Assembly (NCBI GenBank): GCA_037127475.1
Contig: JBBAGI010000008.1
Location: 1,302,001-1,366,000, forward strand
Direction of reading: 5' to 3'
From: Arma custos
Taxonomy: Eukaryota > Arthropoda > Insecta > Hemiptera > Pentatomidae
DNA length: 64,000 nt
Shown here: piece by piece, positions 1 to 14,468 of the stretch
Layout: the number at the start of each line of letters is the position of its first letter
Position numbering within the stretch: the stretch's first letter is position 1
The notes under the pieces: model-generated
What the model was told of the DNA's origin: nothing
Database searches by the model: none
The model's input: only the letters and a program-made list of their open reading frames with translations
Program-made: the position numbers and the translations under genes

Positions 1-1087
1 AGTCAATGTTTGATAAATGTAGAGTATACTCAGAGCACCATTAAACAATCCCCAAACGCGTAGTCAATGTTTGATACGAGTAGAGTATAATCAGAACACC
101 ATACAACAATCCCCAAACGCATAGTCAATGATTGAATCAAATATGGTATACTCAGAACACCACTAAACAATCCCCAAACGCATAGTCAATGTTTGATACA
201 GTTAGAGTATAATCAGAACACAATACAACAATCCCCAAACGCATAGTCAATGTTTGATACATGGAAAGATACTCAGAACACTATAAAAAAATCATAAAAA
301 GCCTAGTCAATGTTTCATACATGTAGAGTTACTCAGAACACCATTAAACAATCTCCAAACGCGTAGTCAATGTTTGATACGAGTAGAGTATAATCAGAAC
401 ACCATACAACAATCCCCAAACGCGTAGTCAATGTTTGATACGAGTAGAGTTACTGAGAACACTATTAAACAGTCGTAAAATGCCCTGTCAATGTTTGATA
501 CAAATAGAGTATACTCAGAACACCATTAAACAATCCCCAAACACATAGTCAAAGTTTGATACATATAGAGTTACTCAGAACACTATTAAACAGTCGTAAA
601 ATGCCTAGTCAATGTTATATAAAAATAGGGTATACTCAGAACACCATTAAACAATCCCAAAAAGCATAGTCAATGTTTGACACAAGTAGAGTATACTCAG
701 AGCACCATAAAGCAATCCTCAAACGAATAGTCAATGTTTGATACATGGAGAGATACCCAGATCACTATAAAAAAATCATAAAAAGCCTAGTCAATGTTTG
801 ATACAAATAGAGTATACTCAGAACACTATAAAACAATCCCCAAACGCATAGTCAATGTTTGATACAGATAGAGTATAATCAGAACACAATAAAACAATCT
901 CCAAACGCATAGTCAATTTTTGATACATGGAAAGATACTCAGAACACTATAAAAAAATCATTAAAAGCCTAGTCAATGTTTGATACAAAATGAGTATACT
1001 CAGATCACCATAAAACAATTCCCAAAAGTATAGTCAATGTTTGATACATGTAGAGTTACTCAGTACACTATAAAACAATCGTTAAAT

Positions 1088-4085
1088 GCCTAGTCAATGT
1101 TTGATACAAATAGAGTATACTCAGAACACCATTAAACAATCCCCAAACGCGTAGTCAATGTTTGATACGAGTAGAGTATAATCAGAACACCATACAACAA
1201 TCCCCAAACGCGTAGTCAATGTTTGATACGAGTAGAGTTACTCAGAACACTATTTAACAGTCGTAAAATGCCTAGTCAATGTTTGATACAAATAGGGTAT
1301 ACTCAGAACACCATAAAACAATCCCCAAACGCATAGTCAATGTTTGATACGAATAGGGTATACTCAGAATACCATTAAACAATTCCCAAACGCATAGTCA
1401 ATGTTTGATACATGGAGAGATACTCAGAACACTATAAAAAAATCATAAAAAGCCTAGTCAATGTTTGATACAAATAGAGTATACTCAGAACACCATTAAA
1501 CAATCCCCAAACGCGTAGTCAATGTTTGATACGAGTAGAGTTACTGAGAACACTATTAAACATTCGTAAAATGCCTAGTCAATGTTTGATACAAATAGAG
1601 TATACTCAGAACACCATTAAACAATCCCCAAACGCATAGTCCAAGTTTGATACATGCAGAGTTACTCAGAAAACTATTAAACAGTCGTAAAATGCCTAGT
1701 CAATGTTTAATACAAAGGGGGTATACTCAGAACACCATTAAACAATCCCCAAACGCATAGTCAATGTTTGATACAAGTAGAGTATACTCAGAGCACCATA
1801 AAACAATCCCCAAACGTATAGTCAATGTTTGATACAAATATAGTATACTCAGAACACCATTAAACAATCCTCAAACGCATAGTCAATGTTTGATACAGAT
1901 AGAGTATAACCAGAACACAATACATTAATCCCCAAACGCATAGTCAATGTTTGATACATGTAGAGTATAATCAGAACACAATACAACAATCCCCAAACGC
2001 ATAGTCAATGTTTGATACATGGAAAGATACTCAGAACACTATAAAAAAATCATTAAAAGCCTAGTCAATGTTTGATACAAAATGAGTATACTCAGATCAC
2101 CATAAAACAATTCCCAAAAGTATAGTCAATGTTTGATACATGTAGAGTTACTCAGTACACTATAAAACAATCGTTAAATGCCTAGTCAATGTTTGATACA
2201 AATAGAGTATACAAAGAACACCATTAAACAATCCCCAAACGCGTAGTCAATGTTTGATACGAGTAGAGTATAATCAGAACACCATACAACAATCCCCAAA
2301 CGCGTAGTCAATGTTTGATACGAGTAGAGTTACTCAGAACACTATTTAACAGTCGTAAAATGCCTAGTCAATGTTTGATACAAATAGGGTATACTCAGAA
2401 CACCATAAAACAATCCACAAACGCATAGTCAATGTTTGATACAAATAGGGTATACTCAGAATACCATTAAACAATCCCCAAACGCATAGTCAATGTTTGA
2501 TACAAATATGGTATACTCAGAACACCATTAAACAATCCCCAAACGCATAGTCAATGTTTGATACATGGAGAGATACTCAGAACACTATAAAAAAATCATA
2601 AAAGCCTAGTCAATGTTTGATACAAATAGCGTATACTCAGAACACCATTAAACAATCCCCAAACGCGTAGTCAATGTTTGATACGAGTAGAGTATAATCA
2701 GAACACCATACAACAATCCCCAAACGCGTAGTCAATGTTTGATACGAGTAGAGTTACTCAGAACACTATTTAACAGTCGTAAAATGCCTAGTCAATGTTT
2801 GATACAAATAGGGTATACTCAGAACACCATAAAACAATCCCCAAACGCATAGTCAATGTTTGATACGAATAGGGTATACTCAGAATACCATTAAACAATT
2901 CCCAAACGCATAGTCAATGTTTGATACATGGAGAGATACTCAGAACACTATAAAAAAAATCATAAAAAGCCTAGTCAATGTTTGATACAAATAGAGTATA
3001 CTCAGAACACCATTAAACAATCCCCAAACGCGTAGTCAATGTTTGATACGAGTAGAGTTACTGAGAACACTATTAAACATTCGTAAAATGCCTAGTCAAT
3101 GTTTGATACAAAAAGAGTATACTCAGAACACCATTAAACAATCCCCAAACGCATAGTCCAAGTTTGATACATGCAGAGTTACTCAGAAAACTATTAAACA
3201 GTCGTAAAATGCCTAGTCAATGTTTAATACAAAGGGGGTATACTCAGAACACCATTAAACAATCCCCAAACGCATAGTCAATGTTTGATACAAGTAGAGT
3301 ATACTCAGAGCACCATAAAACAATCCCCAAACGTATAGTCAATGTTTGATACAAATATAGTATACTCAGAACACCATTAAACAATCCTCAAACGCATAGT
3401 CAATGTTTGATACAGATAGAGTATAACCAGAACACAATACATTAATCCCCAAACGCATAGTCAATGTTTGATACATGTAGAGTATAATCAGAACACAATA
3501 CAACAATCCCCAAACGCATAGTCAATGTTTGATACATGGAAAGATACTCAGAACACTATAAAAAAATCATTAAAAGCCTAGTCAATGTTTGATACAAAAT
3601 GAGTATACTCAGATCACCATAAAACAATTCCCAAAAGTATAGTCAATGTTTGATACATGTAGAGTTACTCAGTACACTATAAAACAATCGTTAAATGCCT
3701 TGTCAATGTTTGATACAAATAGAGTATACTCAGAACACCATTAAACAATCCCCAAACGCGTAGTCAATGTTTGATACGAGTAGAGTATAATCAGAACACC
3801 ATACAACAATCCCCAAACGCGTAGTCAATGTTTGATACGAGTAGAGTTACTCAGAACACTATTTAACAGTCGTAAAATGCCTAGTCAATGTTTGATACAA
3901 ATAGGGTATACTCAGAACACCATAAAACAATCCACAAACGCATAGTCAATGTTTGATACAAATAGGGTATACTCAGAATACCATTAAACAATCCCCAAAC
4001 GCATAGTCAATGTTTGATACAAATATGGTATACTCAGAACACCATTAAACAATCCCCAAACGCATAGTCAATGTTTGATACATGT
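1088..4085 (+). repeat. Tandem duplication of a ~1,517-bp, 25-monomer block
   Basis: Positions 1,088-2,567 match 2,604-4,085 with an offset of 1,516-1,518 bp. The one-base changes in offset come from A-tract length differences near 2,590 and 2,953. Marker monomers recur in order, including the one with ACAAAATGAGTATACTCAG (at about 2,073 and 3,590) and the rare tail AATCCACAAACG (about 2,411 and 3,930). The length fits 17 A-type plus 8 B-type monomers. The block therefore behaves as one higher-order unit copied in register. Confidence 0.85.
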
Positions 4086-5339
4086 AGAGTTACTCAGTAC
4101 ACTATAAAACAATCGTTAAATGCCTAGTCAATGTTTGATACAAATAGAGTATACTCAGAACACCATTAAACAATCCCCAAACGCGTAGTCAATGTTTGAT
4201 ACGAGTAGAATGTAATCAGAACACCATACAACAATTCCCAAACGCGTAGTCAATGTTTGATACAAATATAGCATACTCAGAACACCATTAAACAATCCCC
4301 AAACGCATAGTCAATGTTTGATACAGATAGAGTATAATCAGAACACAATGCAGTAATCCCCATACGCATAGTCAATGTTTGATAAATGTAGAGTATACTC
4401 AGAGCACCATTAAACAATCCCCAAACGCGTAGTCAATGTTTGATACGAGTAGAGTATAATCAGAACACCATACAACAATCCCCAAACGCATAGTCAATGT
4501 TTGATACAGTTAGAGTATAATCAGAACACAATACAACAATCCCCAAACGCATAGTCAATGTTTGATACATGGAAAGATACTCAGAACACTATAAAAAAAT
4601 CATAAAAAGCCAAGTCAATGTTTCATACATGTAGAGTTACTCAGAACACGATAAAACAATCGTTAAATGCCTAGTCAATGTTTGATACAAATACAGTATA
4701 ATCAGAACACCATACATCAATCCCCAAACGCGTAGTCAATATTTGATACGAGTAGAGTTACTGAGAACACTATTAAACAGTCGTAAAATGCCTAGTCAAT
4801 GTAATATACAAGTAGGGTATACTCAGAACACCATTAAACAATCCCAAAAAGCATAGTCAATGTTTGATACAAGTAGAGTATACTCAGAGCACCATAAAAC
4901 AATCCTCAAACGCATAGTCAAGGTTTGATACAATGAGAGATACCCAGAACACTATAAAAAAATCATAAAAAGCCTAGTCAATGTTTGATACAAATAGAGT
5001 ATACTCAGAACACCATAAAACAATCCCCAAACGTATAGTCAATGTTTGATACAAATAGGGTATACTCAGAACACCATTAAACAATCCCCAAACGCATAGT
5101 CAATGTTTGATACAGATAGAGTATAATCAGAACACAATACAACAATCCCCAAACGCATAGTCAATGTTTGATACATGGAAAGATACTCAGAACACTATAA
5201 AAAAATCATTAAAAGCCTAGTCAATGTTTGATACAAAATGAGTATACTCAGATCACCATAAAAAAATACCCAAACGTATAGTCAATATTTGATACATGTA
5301 GAGTTACTCAGAACACTATAAAACAATCGTTAAATGCCT

Positions 5340-5433
5340 AGTCAATGTTTGATACAAATAGAGTATACTTAGAGTATATATTAAAGTATAAATAGAGTTA
5401 CTCAGAACACTATTAAACAGTCGTAAAATGCCT
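5340..5433 (+). repeat. Aberrant 94-bp satellite monomer (out-of-register junction)
   Basis: The start-to-start distance here is 94 bp instead of 60 or 61. After an A-type start, the sequence passes through TTAGAGTATATATTAAAGTA and then resumes at AAATAGAGTTACTCAG of a B-type monomer. It reads as about one and a half monomers fused through a short AT-rich filler, as expected from an imprecise break repair rather than in-register exchange. Confidence 0.85.
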
Positions 5434-6887
5434 TGTCAATGTTTAATACAAATATGGTATACTCAGAACACCATTAACAATCCCCAAACGCATAGTCAAT
5501 GTTTGATACATGGAGAGATACTCAGAACACTATAAAAAATCATAAAAAGTCAAGTCAATGTTTGATACAAATAGAGTATACTCAGAACACCATTAAACAA
5601 TCCCCAAACGCGTAGTCAATGTTTGATACAAGTAGAGTATAATCAAAACACCATACAGCAATCCCCAAACGCGTAGTCAATGTTTGATACGAGTAGAGTT
5701 ACTGAGAACACTATTAAACCGTCGTATAATGCCCTGTCAATGTTTGATACAAATAGAGTATACTCAGAACACCATTAAACAATCCCCAAACGCATAGTCA
5801 ATGTATGATACATGTACAGTTACTCAGAAAACTATAAAACAATCGTAAAATGCCTAGTCAAAGTTTGATACAAATAGGGTATACTCAGAACACCATTAAA
5901 CAATCCCAAAAAGCATAGTCAATGTTTGATACAAGTAGAGTATACTCAGAACACCATAAAACATTCGTAAAATGCTTAGTCAATTTTTGATACATGTAGA
6001 GTATACTCAGAGCACCATAAAACAATCCCAAAACGTATAGTCAATGTTTGATACAAATATAGTATACTCAGAACACCATTTAACAATCCCCAAACGCATA
6101 GTCAATCTTTGATACATGTAGAGTATACTCAGAGCACCATGAAACAATCCCCCAACGCATAGTCAATGTTTGATACAACTATAGTATACTCAGAACACCA
6201 TTAAACAATCCCCAAACGCATAGTCAATGTTTGATACAGATAGAGTATAATCAGAACACAATACAACAATCCCCAAACGCATAGTCAATGTTTGATACAT
6301 GGAAAGATACTCAGAACACTATAAAAAAATCATTAAAAGCCTAGTCAATGTTTGATACAAAATGAGTATACTCAGATCACCATAAAACAATCCCCAAACG
6401 TATAGTCAATGTTTGATACATGTAGAGTTACTCAGAACACTATAAAACAATCGTTAAATGCCTAGTCAATGTTTGATACAAATAGAGTATACTCAGAACA
6501 CCATTAAACAATCTCCAAACGCGTAGTCAATGTTTGATACGAGTAGAGTAGAATCAGAACGCCATACAACAATCCCCAAACGCGTAGTCAATGTTTGATA
6601 CGAGTAGTGTTACTGAGAACACTATTAAACAGTCGTAAAATGCCCTGTCAATGTTTGATACAAATAGAGTATACTCAGAACACCATTAAACAATCCCCAA
6701 ACGCATAGTCAAAGTTTGATACATGTAGAGTTACTCAGAACACTATTAAACAGTCGTAAAATGCCTTGTCAATGTTTGATACAAATAGGGTATACTCAGA
6801 ACACCATTAAACAACTCCAAACGCATAGTCAATGTTTGATACAAATAGGGTATACTCAGAATACCATTAAACAATCCCCAAACGCAT

Positions 6888-6976
6888 AGTCAATGTTTAA
6901 TACAAATATGTTGTATTATCCAGTTTGTTACATGGAGAGATACTTAGAACACTATAAAAATAATCATAAAAAGCCT
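6888..6976 (+). repeat. Aberrant 89-bp satellite monomer (out-of-register junction)
   Basis: An A-type start reading ATACAAATATG is followed by TTGTATTATCCAG, which is not found in ordinary monomers. The sequence then re-enters the array at TTTGTTACATGGAGAGATAC. The unit is 89 bp rather than 60 or 61. The re-entry monomer with TGTTTGTTACATGG is itself a marker that recurs elsewhere, for example at 13,410 and 28,802. Confidence 0.8.
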
Positions 6977-9900
6977 AGTCAATGTTTGATACATTTAGAG
7001 TTACTCAGAACACGATAAAACAATCGTTAAATGCCTAGTGAATGTTTGATACAAATAGAGTATACTCAGAACACCATTATACAATCCCCAAACGCGTAGT
7101 CAATGTTTGATACGAGAAGAGTATAATCAGAACACCATACAACAATCCCCAAACGCGTAGTCAATGTTTGATACGAGTAGAGTTACTGAGAACACTATTA
7201 AACCGTCGTATAATGCCCTGTCAATGTTATATACAAATAGGGTATACTCAGAACACCATTAAACAATCCCAAAAAGCATAGTTAATGTTTGACACAAGTA
7301 GAGTATACTCAGAGCACCATAAAGCAATCCTCAAACGAATAGTCAATGTTTGATACATGGAGAGATACCCAGATCACTATAAAAAAATCATAAAAAGCCT
7401 AGTCAATGTTTGATACAAATAGAGTATACTCAGAACACCATAAAACAATCCCCAAACGCATAGTCAATGTTTGATACAGATAGAGTATAATCAGAACACA
7501 ATACAACAATCTCCAAACGCATAGTCAATTTTTGATACATGGAAAGATACTCAGAACACTATAAAAAAATCATTAAAAGCCTAGTCAATGTTTGATACAA
7601 AATGAGTATACTCAGATCACCATAAAACAATTCCCAAAAGTATAGTCAATGTTTGATACATGTAGAGTTACTCAGTACACTATAAAACAATCGTTAAATG
7701 CCTAGTCAATGTTTAATACAAATAGAGTATACTCAGAACACCATTAAACAATCCCCAAACGCATAGTCAATGTTTGATACGAGTAGAGTATAATCAGAAC
7801 ACCATACAACAATCCCCAAACGCGTAGTCAATGTTTGATACGAGTAGAGTTACTCAGAACACTATTTAACAGTCGTAAAATGCCTAGTCAATGTTTGATA
7901 CAAATAGGGTATGCTCAGAACACCATAAAACAATCCCCAAACGCATAGTCAATGTTTGATACAAATAGGGTATACTCAGAATACCATTAAACAATTCCCA
8001 AACGCATAGTCAATGTTTGATACATGGAGAGATACTCAGAACACTATAAAAAAATCATAAAAAGCCTAGTCAATGTTTGATACAAATAGAGTATACTCAG
8101 AACACCATTAAACAATCCCCAAACGCGTAGTCAATGTTTGATACGAGTAGAGTTACTGAGAACACTATTAAACATTCGTAAAATGCCTAGTCAATGTTTG
8201 ATACAAATAGAGTATACTCAGAACACCATTAAACAATCCCCAAACGCATAGTCCAAGTTTGATACATGTAGAGTTACTCAGAAAACTATTAAACAGTCGT
8301 AAAATGCCTAGTCAATGTTTAATACAAAGAGGGTATACTCAGAACACCATTAAACAATCCCCAAACGCATAGTCAATGTTTGATACAAGTAGAGTATACT
8401 CAGAGCACCATAAAACAATCCCCAAACGTATAGTCAATGTTTGATACATTGAGAGATACCCAGATCACTATAAAAAAATCATAAAAAGCCTAGTCAATGT
8501 TTGATACAAATAGAGTATACTCAGATCACCATTAAACAATTCCCAAAAGTATAGTCAATGTTTGATACATGTAGAGTTACTCAGTACACTATAAAACAAT
8601 CGTTAAATGCCTAGTCAATGTTTGATACAAATAGAGTATACTCAGAACACCATTAAACAATCCCCAAACGCGTAGTCAATGTTTGATACGAGTAGAATGT
8701 AATCAGAACACCATACAACAATTCCCAAACGCGTGTTCAATGTTTGATACGAGTAGAGTTACTCAGAACACTATTAAACAGTCGTAAAATGCCCAGTCAA
8801 TGTTTGATACAAATAGGGTATACTCAGAACACCATTAAACAATCCCCAAACGCATAGTCAATGTTTGATACAAATATGGTATACTCAGAACACCATTAAA
8901 CAATGCCTAAACGCATAGTCAATGTTTGATACATGGAGAGATACTCAGAACACTATAAAAAAATCATAAAAAGCCTAGTCAATGTTTGATACAAATAGAG
9001 TATACTCAGAACACCATAACACAATCCCCAAACGCGTAGTCAATGTTTGATACAAATAGAGTATACTCAGAACACCATTAAACAATCCCCAAACGCATAG
9101 TCAAAGTTTGATACATGTAGAGTTACTCAGAACACTATTAAACAGTCGTAAAATGCCTAGTCAATGTTTAATACAAAGAGGGTATACTCAGAACACCATT
9201 AAACAATCCCCAAACGCGTAGTCAATGTTTGATACAAGTAGAGTATAATCAAAACACCATACAACAATCCCCAAACGCGTAGTCAATGTTTGATACAAAT
9301 ATAGCATACTCAGAACACCATTAAACAATCCCCAAACGCATAGTCAATGTTTGATACAGATAGAGTATAATCAGAACACAATGCAGTAATCCCCATACGC
9401 ATAGTCAATGTTTGATAAATGTAGAGTATACTCAGAGCACCATTAAACAATCCCCAAACGCGTAGTCAATGTTTGATACGAGTAGAGTATAATCAGAACA
9501 CCATACAACAATCCCCAAACGCATAGTCAATGATTGAATCAAATATGGTATACTCAGAACACCACTAAACAATCCCCAAACGCATAGTCAATGTTTGATA
9601 CAGTTAGAGTATAATCAGAACACAATACAACAATCCCCAAACGCATAGTCAATGTTTGATACATGGAAAGATACTCAGAACACTATAAAAAAATCATAAA
9701 AAGCCTAGTCAATGTTTCATACATGTAGAGTTACTCAGAACACGATAAAACAATCGTTAAATGCCTAGTCAATGTTTGATACAAATACAGTATAATCAGA
9801 ACACCATACATCAATCCCCAAACGCGTAGTCAATGTTTGATACGAGTAGAGTTACTGAGAACACTATTAAACAGTCGTAAAATGCCCTGTCAATGTTTGA

Positions 9901-11318
9901 TACAAATAGAGTATACTCAGAACACCATTAAACAATCCCCAAACGCATAGTCAAAGTTTGATACATGTAGAGTTACTCAGAACACTATTAAACAGTCGTA
10001 AAATGCCTAGTCAATGTAATATACAAGTAGGGTATACTCAGAACACCATTAAACAATCCCAAAAAGCATAGTCAATGTTTGATACAAGTAGAGTATACTC
10101 AGAGCACCATAAAACAATCCTCAAACGCATAGTCAATGTTTGATACAATGAGAGATACCCAGAACACTATAAAAAAATCATAAAAAGCCTAGTCAATGTT
10201 TGATACAAATAGAGTATACTCAGAACACCATAAAACAATCCCCAAACGTATAGTCAATGTTTGATACAAATAGGGTATACTCAGAACACCATTAAACAAT
10301 CCCCAAACGCATAGTCAATGTTTGATACAGATAGAGTATAATCAGAACACAATACAACAATCCCCAAACGCATAGTCAATGTTTGATACTTGGAAAGATA
10401 CTCAGAACACTATAAAAAAATCATTAAAAGCCTAGTCAATGTTTGATACAAAATGAGTATACTCAGATCACCATAAAAAAATACCCAAACGTATAGTCAA
10501 TATTTGATACATGTAGAGTTACTCAGAACACTATAAAACAATCGTTAAATGCCTAGTCAATGTTTGATACAAATAGAGTATACTCAGAACACCATTAAAC
10601 AATCCCCAAACGCGTAGTCAATGTTTGACACGAGTAGAGTATAATCAGAACACCATACAAAAATCCCCAAACGCGTAGTCCATGTTTGATACGAGTATAG
10701 TTACTCAGAACACTATTAAACAGTCGTAAAATGCCTTGTCAATGTTTGATACAAATAGGGTATACTCAGAACACCATTAAACAACTCCAAACGCATAGTC
10801 AATGTTTGATCCAAATAGGGTATACTCAGAATACCATTAAACAATCCCCAAACGCATAGTCAATGTTTGATACAAATATGGTATACTCAGAACACCATTA
10901 AACAATGCCTAAACGCATAGTCAATGTTTGATACATGGAGAGATACTCAGAACACTATAAAAAAATCATAAAAAGCCTAGTCAATGTTTGATACAAATAG
11001 AGTATACTCAGAACACCATAACACAATCCCCAAACGCGTAGTCAAAGTTTGATACATGTAGAGTTACTCAGAACACTATTAAACAGTCGTAAAATGCCTA
11101 GTCAATGTTTAATACAAAGAGGGTATACTCAGAACACCATTAAACAATCCCCAAACGCGTAGTCAATGTTTGATACAAGTAGAGTATAATCAAAACACCA
11201 TACAACAATCCCCAAACGCGTAGTCAATGTTTGATACAAATATAGCATACTCAGAACACCATTAAACAATCCCCAAACGCATAGTCAATGTTTGATAAAT
11301 GTAGAGTATACTCAGAGC

Positions 11319-14300
11319 ACCATTAAACAATCCCCAAACGCGTAGTCAATGTTTGATACGAGTAGTGTATAATCAGAACACCATACAACAATCCCCAAAC
11401 GCATAGTCAATGATTGAATCAAATATGGTATACTCAGAACACCACTAAACAATCCCCAAACGCATAGTCAATGTTTGATACAGTTAGAGTATAATCAGAA
11501 CACAATACAACAATCCCCAAACGCATAGTCAATGTTTGATACATGGAAAGATACTCAGAACACTATAAAAAAATCATAAAAAGCCTAGTCAATGTTTCAT
11601 ACATGTAGAGTTACTCAGAACACGATAAAACAATCGTTAAATGCCTAGTCAATGTTTGATACAAATACAGTATAATCAGAACACCATACATCAATCCCCA
11701 AACGCGTAGTCAATGTTTGATACGAGTAGAGTTACTGAGAACACTATTAAACAGTCGTAAAATGCCCTGTCAATGTTTGATACAAATAGAGTATACTCAG
11801 AACACCATTAAACAATCCCCAAACGCATAGTCAAAGTTTGATACATGTAGAGTTACTCAGAACACTATTAAACAGTCGTAAAATGCCTAGTCAATGTAAT
11901 ATACAAGTAGGGTATACTCAGAACACCATTAAACAATCCCAAAAAGCATAGTCAATGTTTGATACAAGTAGTGTATACTCAGAGCACCATAAAACAATCC
12001 TCAAACGCATAGTCAATGTTTGATACAATGAGAGATACCCAGAACACTATAAAAAAATCATAAAAAGCCTAGTCAATGTTTGATACAAATAGAGTATACT
12101 CAGAACACCATAAAACAATCCCCAAACGTATAGTCAATGTTTGATACAAATAGGGTATACTCAGAACACCATTAACCAATCCCCAAACGCATAGTCAATG
12201 TTTGATACAGATAGAGTATAATCAGAACACAATACAACAATCCCCAAACGCATAGTCAATGTTTGATACATGGAAAGATACTCAGAACACTATAAAAAAA
12301 TCATTAAAAGCCTAGTCAATGTTTGATACAAAATGAGTATACTCAGATCACCATAAAAAAATACCCAAACGTATAGTCAATATTTGATACATGTAGAGTT
12401 ACTCAGAACACTATAAAACAATCGTTAAATGCCTAGTCAATGTTTGATACAAATAGAGTATACTCAGAACACCATTACACAATCCCCAAACGCGTAGTCA
12501 ATGTTTGACACGAGTAGAGTATAATCAGAACACCATACAAAAATCCCCAAACGCGTAGTCAATGTTTGATACGAGTAGAGTTACTCAGAACACTATTAAA
12601 CAGTCGTAAAATGCCTTGTCAATGTTTGATACAAATAGGGTATACTCAGAACACCATTAAACAACTCCAAACGCATAGTCAATGTTTGATACAAATAGGG
12701 TATACTCAGAATACCATTAAACAATCCCCAAACGCATAGTCAATGTTTAATACAAATATGGTATACTCAGAACACCATTAACAATCCCCAAACGCATAGT
12801 CAATGTTTGATACATGGAGAGATACTGAGAACACTATAAAAAATCATAAAAAGCCTAGTCAATGTTTGATACAAATAGAGTATACTCAGAACACCATTAA
12901 ACAATCCCCAAACGCGTAGTCAATGTTTGATACGAGTAGAGTTACCCAGAACACTATTAAACAGTCGTAAAATGCCTAGTCAATGTTTAATACAAAGAGG
13001 GTATACTCAGAACACCATTAAACCATCCCCAAACGCGTAGTCAATGTTTGATACAAGTAGAGTATAATCAAAACACCATACAACAATCCCCAAACGCGTA
13101 GTCAATGTTTGATACGAGTAGAGTTACTGAGAACACCATTAAACAATCCCCAAACGCATAGTCAATATTTGATACAAATAGAGTATATTCAGAACACCAT
13201 TAAATAATCCCCAAACGCATAGTCAATGTTTGATACATGTAGAGTTACTCAGGACACTATAAAACAATCGTAAAATGCCTAGTCAATGTTTGATACAAAT
13301 AGGGTATACTCAGAACACCATTAAACAAACCCCAAACGCATAGTCAATGTTTGATACAAGTAGAGTATACTCAGAGCACCATAAAACAATCCCCAAACGC
13401 ATAGTCAATGTTTGTTACATGGAGAGATACTTAGAACACTATAAAAATAATCATAAAAAGCCTAGTCAATGTTTGATACATTTAGAGTTACTCAGAACAC
13501 GATAAAACAATCGTTAAATGCCTAGTCAATGTTTGATACAAATAGAGTATACTCAGAACACCATTATACAATCCCCAAACGCGTAGTCAATGTTTGATAC
13601 GAAGAGAGTATAATCAGAACACCATACAACAATCCCCAAACGCGTAGTCAATGTTTGATACGAGTAGAGTTACTGAGAACACTATTAAACCGTCGTATAA
13701 TGCCCTGTCAATGTTTGATACAAATAGAGTATACTCAGAACACCATTAAACAATCCCCAAACGCATAGTCAATGTTTGATACATGTACAGTTACTCAGAA
13801 AACTATAAAACAATCGTAAAATGCCTAGTCAAAGTTTGATACAAATAGGGTATACTCAGAACACCATTAAACAATCCCAAAAAGCATAGTCAATGTTTGA
13901 TACAAATAGAGTATACTCAGATCACCATAAAACAATTCCCAAAAGTATAGTCAATGTTTGATACATGTAGAGTTACTCAGTACACTATAAAACAATCGTT
14001 AAATGCCTAGTCAATGTTTGATACAAATAGAGTATACTCAGAACACCATTAAACAATCCCCAAACGCGTAGTCAATGTTTGATACGAGTAGAATGTAATC
14101 AGAACACCATACAACAATTCCCAAACGCGTGTTCAATGTTTGATACGAGTAGAGTTACTCAGAACACTATTAAACAGTCGTAAAATGCCCAGTCAATGTT
14201 TGATACAAATAGGGTATACTCAGAACACCATTAAACAATCCCCAAACGCATAGTCAATGTTTGATACAAATATGGTATACTCAGAACACCATTAAACAAT

Positions 14301-14468
14301 GCCTAAACGCATAGTCAATGTTTGATACATGGAGAGATACTCAGAACACTATAAAAAAATCATAAAAAGCCTAGTCAATGTTTGATACAAATAGAGTATA
14401 CTCAGAACACCATAACACAATCCCCAAACGCGTAGTCAATGTTTGATACGAGTAGAGTTACTGAGAAC
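11319..14468 (+). repeat. Higher-order unit, first copy of a ~3.15-kb tandem pair
   Basis: This block is repeated immediately downstream. The offset is 3,150 bp up to about 13,130, then 3,272 bp, because the second copy has two extra monomers. The 3,150-bp length fits 52 monomers (30 of 61 bp and 22 of 60 bp). Shared rare markers include GAGTAGTGTATAATC (about 11,360 and 14,510), TGATTGAATCAAATATGG, GTTACCCAG and TGTTTGTTACATGG. Confidence 0.85.

Larger units (their letters stand above)
4086..11318 (+). repeat. Mosaic satellite segment with out-of-register monomers
   Basis: This stretch contains only satellite. It mixes two recognisable haplotypes. One (about 7,230-8,440) carries the GACACAAGTAGAG monomer followed by a tail AATCCTCAAACGAATAG and a variant core AGTCAATTTTTGATAC. 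The other (about 9,403-10,860) carries the odd monomer TGATTGAATCAAATATGG and is repeated at about 11,283-12,740 with an offset of 1,880 bp. Two monomers of irregular length lie at 5,340 and 6,888. No gene or unique sequence was seen. Confidence 0.85.
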
